This document shows positions 58,274 through 64,000 of a stretch of 64,000 nucleotides of DNA, piece after piece. Within the stretch, counting starts at the first letter, position 1. Every line of letters starts with the position of its first letter. This DNA is from an uncultured Eggerthella sp. (GTDB lineage: Bacteria > Actinomycetota > Coriobacteriia > Coriobacteriales > Eggerthellaceae), in assembly GCA_900540345.1 (NCBI GenBank), contig UQFK01000003.1:124001-188000 (forward strand), written 5' to 3'. The notes beneath the pieces are model-generated. The model did no database searches, was not told the origin of the DNA, and saw only the letters and a list, made by a program, of their open reading frames with translations. The position numbers and the translations under genes are program-made.

Positions 58274-59743
58274 TTAGTATTCATCGACCCAATGGAGCGG
58301 ATCAACATCCTTGAATTGCGCACGGGTGAATCGATCCTTCTGGTCATAGGGGACCGTGCAGTCGAAGATGACCTTGCATGCGATACCGTGATCGCGAATG
58401 GAAGGTGACATGGTCGGGTCGTTCGATGGATCGAGCGGGTGTGTGCGTACGCCGGGAATGGTGATGATATCGGCATCGCCCTGAAAACGTGTGTTCATTG
58501 CCCAAAGGACATCGTTCATATCGAAGGGGTCAACGTCCTCATCGACCAAAAAGACATGTTTGAGTTCACTGAAGGCAGAGAATGCTAAAAGTGCCATCTG
58601 GCGCTGGCGACCTTCGTCGGAAGGTTCACGCTTGTGCACCTGCAGTACTGCCATAAACTTGCCACCACCGGGGCTTGCGCAATAGACATTCTTCAGGCGT
58701 CCTGGCATCGCGGCTTCGATCAGCTGGATGATGCTCGCCTCGGTAGGGATGCCTGCAAGCGATACATGCTCTTCGGATGGACCAATGCAGGTTTGCATGA
58801 TGGGATCCTTGCGGGTGGTGACCGCTTTCACCTTGATGATGGGAAGCGAAGGGTTTGCAGGGCCCGTGTAGCCAGGAAATTCGGGCATAGCTTTGCCCGT
58901 GTGAGTGTTCTGGTCTTCCTCGACGCGTTTGCCGGGCAATAGCTCGCCTTCGATTACGTATTCAGCGTGTCCGATGCAGTGTTCGTCGATAGTGAGACAG
59001 GGAACGAGTCCGACACCTTCACCGCGCAGCGCACCTGCAACGGTCAGCTCGTCATAACCGAGTGGTGTGGTGGGTGGTTCGAAGCAGGTCGCCAATTCGA
59101 TGGCGGGGTCAACACCGATGCTGATCGATATTGGAAGCGGCTTGCCGAGCTTTTCGGCTTTTTCGTAAAAGGCGCCGATATGGCGTGCGCCTGGCACCAT
59201 GTAGATGGATATCTCATCAGGGCTTTGCAAACACAGCCGATGGATGGTGACATCATGCGTGCCTGTTTCTGGGTCGGTCGCATAGCAGAGACCGAAGGTG
59301 ATATAGGGGCCAGCATCTTCGGGAGTATTCGTGGGCGCAGGAACAAGATCGCGCACATCAAAACCTTCTTCGGTGGCAAGGTGGACGATCTCTTGGCATT
59401 TTGCTTCTGATGCATCGAGATAGCGCGGATCAATGGGGTGATTTACAGCATCATTGAGCGCGTAGGCAACACGATCAGGCTCGACACCGATCAGGTCTGC
59501 AGCACGTTCACGGCTCGCTAAGAGTCCGATGAGTACTTTCGCATCCGGATGACCCTTTACGTTGTTGAAGATCATGGCAGGGCCGGTCTTGGTGGGGCGC
59601 TGTACCGTGCCTCCTGCACCGATATGGCGATAGACGCCGCAAAGTTCTGCCATAGGATCGATCTCGACATCAGTTTCGATCAGTTGGCCAGGTTTTTCAC
59701 GTAGATGGTCAATGGCGGTCCTGAGGTCTTCGATCTTAGTCAT
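58274..59743 (-). CDS. UbiD-family non-oxidative aromatic acid decarboxylase (LpdC/gallate-type)
   Basis: A 489-residue UbiD enzyme of the hydroxybenzoate/gallate decarboxylase group; family members such as Lactobacillus plantarum LpdC have about 490 residues. The prenyl-FMN and metal site region includes YITFGLCYATDPETGTHDV, HIGAFYEKAEKLGKPLP, SIGVDPAIELATC and the acidic motif AEYVIEGELLPGKRVEE. Later segments VCASPGGGKF-like and HVFLVDEDVDPFDMNDVLWA are typical. It should remove CO2 from a phenolic acid such as gallate, protocatechuate or 4-hydroxybenzoate. The substrate cannot be set from sequence. It lies between the LpdD- and UbiX-like genes. Confidence 0.88.
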   Translation of the reverse strand: MTKIEDLRTAIDHLREKPGQLIETDVEIDPMAELCGVYRHIGAGGTVQRPTKTGPAMIFNNVKGHPDAKVLIGLLASRERAADLIGVEPDRVAYALNDAVNHPIDPRYLDASEAKCQEIVHLATEEGFDVRDLVPAPTNTPEDAGPYITFGLCYATDPETGTHDVTIHRLCLQSPDEISIYMVPGARHIGAFYEKAEKLGKPLPISISIGVDPAIELATCFEPPTTPLGYDELTVAGALRGEGVGLVPCLTIDEHCIGHAEYVIEGELLPGKRVEEDQNTHTGKAMPEFPGYTGPANPSLPIIKVKAVTTRKDPIMQTCIGPSEEHVSLAGIPTEASIIQLIEAAMPGRLKNVYCASPGGGKFMAVLQVHKREPSDEGRQRQMALLAFSAFSELKHVFLVDEDVDPFDMNDVLWAMNTRFQGDADIITIPGVRTHPLDPSNDPTMSPSIRDHGIACKVIFDCTVPYDQKDRFTRAQFKDVDPLHWVDEY

Positions 59744-59775
59744 GACTATGCCTTTCGTTAAGGTCTATCGATCTT

Positions 59776-60159
59776 TTATACTTGTTTGGAAACGGCGAGC
59801 TTGTCTAGCAGGAAGGTTGCGATATCGCTGCCAAGTGTTTCGCAAGAAGCGATATCTTCGGGACTTGCGTCATCGATATGGATGCCGCAAATGCAGCATA
59901 CTGTGGTATCAAGTTGTGCCGCGAGCATCTCTGCGAGGGGTCGACCGACTGCCTCATCCTTATGTCCGATAAGATTGAGCACTGAGGAAGTTGCGCTCGT
60001 ACCTGTTCCAGTGAGCGAGGGACGAGGGGAGGCGAGTGTTACGCTGCCGATGTGAGGGGCACTTCCACCTGAAACGCAAATGACGAGCTGCGTGCCAAGC
60101 TGCTCGATGACAAGATCGAGCGTTGCGATGGTATGTTCATACACCCAGCTCTGTGGCAT
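59776..60159 (-). CDS. LpdD-like prenylated-FMN chaperone of the decarboxylase operon
   Basis: A 127-residue protein starting at ATG 60159 (GAAAGG eight bases upstream); a longer open frame to 60216 lacks a ribosome-binding site. The family core is VICVSGGSAPHIGSVTLASPR, VLNLIGHKDEAVGRPLAEML and CICGIHIDDASPEDI. It has the same length as LpdD of the L. plantarum gallate decarboxylase set (about 127). LpdD is thought to aid cofactor handling of the decarboxylase. It is the first gene of the operon lpdD-lpdC-lpdB and is divergent from dnaG with 117 bases between. Confidence 0.8.
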   Translation of the reverse strand: MPQSWVYEHTIATLDLVIEQLGTQLVICVSGGSAPHIGSVTLASPRPSLTGTGTSATSSVLNLIGHKDEAVGRPLAEMLAAQLDTTVCCICGIHIDDASPEDIASCETLGSDIATFLLDKLAVSKQV

Positions 60160-60276
60160 AACCGTACCTTTCGTGCGTTCGTGCGATCGTGCGAGGCGCA
60201 AGGCTTCAGGATGCACTAGAATATATACGGTCTACGTGCCATCATACTGTATTCAGCAAGAGAGTGAAATAGATTC

Positions 60277-62127
60277 ATGCCGTCATTTTCCGAAGAAGAT
60301 ATTCGCCAGATCCGCGAAGCGAACGATCTTGTCGAGCTCTTCAGTGAGCGCACACGTGTGCAGCGAAAAGGGCGTGATTTCTGGTGCTGCTGTCCTTTTC
60401 ATCAAGAAAAAACCCCTTCGTGCAAGATCGATCCCTCAACGCAAACATGGCATTGCTTTGGATGTGGCGAAGGTGGTGACATCATCTCGTACATTGAGAA
60501 GATCGATGGGGTTGGGTTTGTCGATGCCCTGCGATTCTTGGCACGTCGTGCGAATATTGAGCTCAAAGAGAGCCCTGCTGATCGCAAGTCACAGTCAAAG
60601 CGCGCTCGTTTGCGCGATATCTGCCGCGAGACAGCTTCGTTCTATCACTTGCTTTTGATGCGTGATAAGACACCTGAAGCCCAAGCGGCACGCGATTATC
60701 TTTCGGGTCGCGACTTGGGCGGTGATATTCCTAAGCGTTGGGATCTTGGGTTTGCTCCTGGCAGACGCAAGCTTATCACGCACCTTCAGTCGCTTGGCTT
60801 CACAGACGATGAGATGATTGCTGCAAATGTGGCAGTGAAGAGTCGTCAGGGATCAGGTGTGCACGATCGCTTCTATGATCGTGTCATGTTTCCGATCAAT
60901 GATGTGAAAGGCGAATGTATCGCATTTGGTGGTCGTGTGATCGGGAGCGGTGAGCCAAAGTATCTGAATACGGGTGAAACACCGATCTTTCATAAATCCG
61001 AAGTACTCTATGGGCTCGACAAAGCAAAAAAGGCGATGGCATCCACGGGCATTGCGCTTATTGTGGAGGGTTATACCGATGTGATCGCATTGCACGAAGC
61101 GGGTTTTACGAATGCAGTGGCCACACTTGGCACATCGCTCACGCGTCAGCATATTCGCATCCTCTCGCATCATGCAAAGTCGAAGATCATCTATCTTTTC
61201 GATGGGGATGAAGCAGGTCAGCGTGCAGCTGACCGTGCACTCGAGTTTATTGATTCAAGCATGACTCCAGAGGCAGGTATCATGCGAATCGACCTGTATG
61301 CGGCTACCATCCCTCATAACATGGACCCGGCAGAATATGTGAAGGATGCTGGTGTAGAGGCGATGCAGGAACTGCTTGATGATGCGCAACCGCTTTTGAG
61401 ATATGGGATCGATCGTCGTATCGCGCGTTACGATCTTACCCGTCCTGAGAACAAAGCGCGCGCGATCCAGGATGCAGTACAAGTACTCGCACCTATCAAA
61501 GATTCAATCCTAGCAAGCGAATATGCGGTCTATATTGCAAGCGCTGTTCATGTAGCAGAACAAACGGTGGTCGATCAGCTTGCAGGTTTGAAGGCACAGC
61601 GTACCTATGATGAAGGACGAGTAAATGATGCTCCCGTGCGCCCGCAGCGTCAGATAAGCGTATCTGAGCGCAATCGTTTGCGCAGTGAGCGGGAGTTTTT
61701 GAGTCTCATTGCCCAAAATCCAGCCATGGCGCCAGAATTCTACAGCACGCTCATGCAGACCAACTGGCATGAGAGCGTGCATGAGCAGTTAGCAATGGTG
61801 CTCGTCGATATCTTGGCAGAGAATCCCACTATCACCGTGTCAGACTTGATTTTTGTTGCTCAGCAAAAAAATGCGTATGCACCACGAGTGCTCACCTCAT
61901 CGATCGTTCAGGGAACGACAAGTGCTTTCGATTCGCTCGGTTATCTCGCGCGTGAACTTGCGATCGGCGATTTGGAGCAGACCATCGAGGAGATGACCAT
62001 TCAGCTGAAAGCATCTGAGAAGATGAACAAGCAAGAGCGTGACGAGCTTTTCAAGACCATCGTTGCTATTCAGAACGATCTAAATACTCTGCGCGCTCAT
62101 CATGGCGATCCAAAGATCACACAATAG
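60277..62127 (+). CDS. dnaG: DNA primase
   Basis: A 616-residue primase of normal length that makes RNA primers at the fork. It has the CHC2 zinc finger with Cys39, His42, Cys60, Cys63 (CCPFHQEKTPSC...CFGCG), the RNA polymerase core with GGRVIGSGEPKYLNTGET and the Toprim motif IALIVEGYTDVIALHEAG (about 261-278) and YLFDGDEAGQRAA. The C-terminal DnaB-binding helical domain ends about 616. ATG 60277 with a modest AAGAGAG site. The rpoD gene, often next door, is not in the window. Confidence 0.95.
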   Translation: MPSFSEEDIRQIREANDLVELFSERTRVQRKGRDFWCCCPFHQEKTPSCKIDPSTQTWHCFGCGEGGDIISYIEKIDGVGFVDALRFLARRANIELKESPADRKSQSKRARLRDICRETASFYHLLLMRDKTPEAQAARDYLSGRDLGGDIPKRWDLGFAPGRRKLITHLQSLGFTDDEMIAANVAVKSRQGSGVHDRFYDRVMFPINDVKGECIAFGGRVIGSGEPKYLNTGETPIFHKSEVLYGLDKAKKAMASTGIALIVEGYTDVIALHEAGFTNAVATLGTSLTRQHIRILSHHAKSKIIYLFDGDEAGQRAADRALEFIDSSMTPEAGIMRIDLYAATIPHNMDPAEYVKDAGVEAMQELLDDAQPLLRYGIDRRIARYDLTRPENKARAIQDAVQVLAPIKDSILASEYAVYIASAVHVAEQTVVDQLAGLKAQRTYDEGRVNDAPVRPQRQISVSERNRLRSEREFLSLIAQNPAMAPEFYSTLMQTNWHESVHEQLAMVLVDILAENPTITVSDLIFVAQQKNAYAPRVLTSSIVQGTTSAFDSLGYLARELAIGDLEQTIEEMTIQLKASEKMNKQERDELFKTIVAIQNDLNTLRAHHGDPKITQ

Positions 62128-62138
62128 CGATAACTTAT

Positions 62139-62147
62139 TGCTATACT
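62139..62147 (+). promoter_or_regulatory. Extended -10 element for def-fmt-rsmB
   Basis: TGCTATACT gives an extended -10 (TG, one base, TATACT), about 90 bases before the def start. The 109-base gap after dnaG is the only non-coding space here, so this is likely the promoter of the downstream genes. Confidence 0.5.
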
Positions 62148-62236
62148 TCTAGCCAATGCGCGATCAAGCCTGCGATAAGCTTTGTTGCGTTAATGATGAT
62201 ACGAATTAGTTTCGATTCGAATTTGAGGTTAGAGCT

Positions 62237-62767
62237 TTGAGAACATTAAAGATCGTTACTGCTCCTGATCCTGGTTTGCAAACTGTTTGCGAACCGTGTG
62301 ATCTAGAGGATGCATCTCTTACGAAGCTTGCTAATCGCATGGCTGCAACCATGTATAAGAATAACGGGTGTGGATTGGCTGCACCGCAGGTTGGTATTTT
62401 GAAGCGCCTCGTTGTCATCGATTGTGGTGATCCTGAGGAACAGCCCGATCCGATCTTTCTTGTCAATCCCGAGATCATTGCGCTCGAAGGTGATCCGATA
62501 GAGGAGCCTGAAGGCTGCTTATCGCTTCCTGGTATCCAGGTTATGATCGCTCGTGCGCCTTTTGCGCGTGTGCGTTATTTCGATCTTGAAGGAAACGAAT
62601 GCGAGATCGAAGGCGACGGACTTCTTGGTCGTTGCTTACAGCACGAGATCGATCATCTCGATGGTAAGACCATGTTTGAGTCTTGCAGCCCTATCAACAA
62701 GGTGAAGGCGCTACGCGATTATCAAGATGCGCTTGCACGTGGCGCGAAGCCTGGTCAGGTCGATTAG
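62237..62767 (+). CDS. def: Peptide deformylase
   Basis: A 176-residue metal enzyme that removes the N-formyl group from new proteins. It has all three motifs: GCGLAAPQVG (about 50-59), EGCLSLPG (about 94-101) and QHEIDHLDG (about 135-143, HExxH). The start is TTG 62237, with GAGG eight bases upstream and MRTLKIVTAPDPGLQTV as a normal beginning. It is functionally paired with fmt, 30 bases downstream. Confidence 0.95.
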   Translation: MRTLKIVTAPDPGLQTVCEPCDLEDASLTKLANRMAATMYKNNGCGLAAPQVGILKRLVVIDCGDPEEQPDPIFLVNPEIIALEGDPIEEPEGCLSLPGIQVMIARAPFARVRYFDLEGNECEIEGDGLLGRCLQHEIDHLDGKTMFESCSPINKVKALRDYQDALARGAKPGQVD

Positions 62768-62797
62768 CGCTCTACAAAAGAGAGAAGGGACGAATTC

Positions 62798-63736
62798 GTG
62801 CGTATTGTTTTCATGGGTACGCCCCAGTTTGCTGCAAGTATTCTTGAGAAGTTGGCTGATGCCAATCAGGTGGTCGGTGTCTTTACGCAGCCTGACGCTA
62901 TTCGCTCTCGTGGGAAGAAGCTCGAACCGAGTCCTGTCAAGAAAGTTGCGCGCTCACGCGAGATCCCGACCTTCGAATATGCTACTTTCAAAGATAACGA
63001 TGCTTACGATGCGCTTGCAGCGCTCATGCCCGATGTAGTTTGTGTTGCTGCCTATGGTGTGCTGCTACCTGCGCGTGTCATCGATCTTCCGCGTTTTGGA
63101 TGTCTTAACGTACATGGCTCACTTTTACCACGCTGGCGTGGGGCGGCTCCGATCGAACGTGCGATCCTTGCAGGCGACAACGAAGTTGGTGTCTGTATCA
63201 TGCAGATGGAACCAGGTCTCGATACGGGAACTTATTGTTTGACCCGCTCGATTCCTCAAGAGGATCGCTCAGCCTCTGAGCTTACCGAGGTCTTGGCGAG
63301 TCTAGGAGCAGAGGCACTCATCGAAGCGCTCTCGATGCTTGACGCCGGAGAGCTCGAGTGGAACGTTCAAGACGAATCGCTTGTTACCTATGCTCACAAG
63401 ATCGAGAAGGGTGAGCTTGATATTGCTCCGTCGCAGACTATCGATGATGCACTTCGCGCGATCCGTGCTTCAAGCGAGAATCATCCTTCGAAGGTGATAA
63501 TCGGCGGCAAGGATGTGACGCTTGTGTCTGCTGTTTCTGCCCAGGATCAGTTTGAGGTGGGACCTGGCCAGGTTGCCTTCATTGCAAAAAAGCTCTATTT
63601 GGGTCTTTCTGATGGAGCGATTGAGCTACTTGAAGTTCATCCCAGCGGCAAGAAGCGCATGTCTGCTCGCGATTTCGCTTCTGGTCTTCAGGGAGTGAAG
63701 CAAGGACAGGTCTCTTGGAGTGCGTATGAGCACTAA
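62798..63736 (+). CDS. fmt: Methionyl-tRNA formyltransferase
   Basis: A 312-residue enzyme that formylates initiator Met-tRNA. It starts at GTG 62798 (MRIVFMGTPQFAASIL), with GRGKKLEPSPVKKVA-like loop (residues about 38-52), VCVAAYGVLLPARVIDLP, and the catalytic segment CLNVHGSLLPRWRGAAPIERAI (Asn/His) and QMEPGLDTG (Asp). The C-terminal OB-like domain ends at the stop. AGAAGGGAC precedes the start. It overlaps the next gene by 11 bases. Confidence 0.96.
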   Translation: MRIVFMGTPQFAASILEKLADANQVVGVFTQPDAIRSRGKKLEPSPVKKVARSREIPTFEYATFKDNDAYDALAALMPDVVCVAAYGVLLPARVIDLPRFGCLNVHGSLLPRWRGAAPIERAILAGDNEVGVCIMQMEPGLDTGTYCLTRSIPQEDRSASELTEVLASLGAEALIEALSMLDAGELEWNVQDESLVTYAHKIEKGELDIAPSQTIDDALRAIRASSENHPSKVIIGGKDVTLVSAVSAQDQFEVGPGQVAFIAKKLYLGLSDGAIELLEVHPSGKKRMSARDFASGLQGVKQGQVSWSAYEH

Positions 63737-64000
63737 ACGTAGAGCGTCACATGCGACATCTTCAGCTACTCCTGCGCGTAAGGCGGCATTTGAGCTTGTT
63801 TCTCGCACGCGTGAGCAAGAGGTCTATCTTTCGAGCATTGCAGAGGAAGTGCTCAAACCATATGCCCTCGATCCGTCAGATAAGGCCTTCGCACGCTTGA
63901 TCGCGCAAGGAGCGATCTCGCTCCAGACGACACTTGATGCGCTCATCGATCGATCGCTACGCTCTCCTCGCGATATCAAAGCTGATGTGCGCGATGCATT
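63726..64000 (+). CDS. rsmB: 16S rRNA m5C methyltransferase RsmB (Sun), N-terminal part
   Basis: Starts at ATG 63726 inside the end of fmt and runs off the right edge, so only 91 residues are seen. These begin with a basic leader, then PARKAAFELVSRTREQEVYL and PSDKAFARLIAQGAISLQTTLD, which is the NusB-like RNA-binding domain of RsmB. The fmt-rsmB pair is a standard neighbourhood. The methyltransferase domain lies outside the window. Confidence 0.8.
   Translation, partial: MSTKRRASHATSSATPARKAAFELVSRTREQEVYLSSIAEEVLKPYALDPSDKAFARLIAQGAISLQTTLDALIDRSLRSPRDIKADVRDA

Noticed and set aside
58967..59410. 147-residue plus-strand open frame opposite the UbiD-like gene
   Set aside because: It is antisense to a well-conserved decarboxylase, has no ribosome-binding site and its composition follows the third-position bias of the opposite strand.

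Overview
The window looks like a chromosome segment of an actinobacterium of the class Coriobacteriia with roughly balanced base composition (G+C about 50% by eye). This rests on gene order and protein character: an efp-accB-accC-asp23-nusB-xseB-dxs block of the kind otherwise common in Firmicutes, an AddA/AddB-type nuclease pair, surface and phage proteins with choline-binding-type wall repeats, and a UbiD/UbiX/LpdD decarboxylase set as seen in gut anaerobes. No rRNA or tRNA gene is visible, so the assignment is inference from proteins.

Bases 1 to about 16,220 are the late (right-hand) half of a siphovirus-type prophage, all on the plus strand. They run from the end of a scaffold gene through major capsid, head-tail connectors, tail terminator, major tail protein, a tail-assembly chaperone with a -1 frameshift, tape measure, tail tip and fibre genes, an XkdX-like micro-protein, holin and endolysin, and end at a strong terminator. 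Terminase, portal, integrase and repressor genes lie left of the window. The 412 bases after the endolysin hold two sets of 11-bp tandem repeats, a LexA-type SOS box and, on the minus strand, a 6S RNA gene whose 3' end faces the prophage. This is probably the prophage-chromosome junction.

From 16,566 to 42,188 the host genes are nearly all on the plus strand: addB-addA-rarA (double-strand break and fork repair); a DUF948-like membrane protein and an AI-2E family transporter; alaS-ruvX-mltG-yqeG; the shikimate genes aroC-aroK-aroB followed by an M24 peptidase and efp; then a carboxyltransferase-biotin carrier fusion, accC, asp23, nusB, xseB and dxs. The fusion gene keeps a strong internal ribosome-binding site that could also make free biotin carrier protein.

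From 42,216 to 49,282 there is a divergent GNAT acetyltransferase, an amtB-glnK ammonium module whose PII protein lacks the usual modified tyrosine, leuA, a zinc-ribbon membrane protein and a secreted leucine-rich-repeat protein with wall-binding repeats.

From 49,300 to the end is the translation cluster rimP-nusA-ylxR-infB-rbfA-nrnA-truB-ribF. It is followed by a minus-strand lpdD-lpdC-lpdB decarboxylase operon, and then by dnaG, def, fmt and the start of rsmB on the plus strand.
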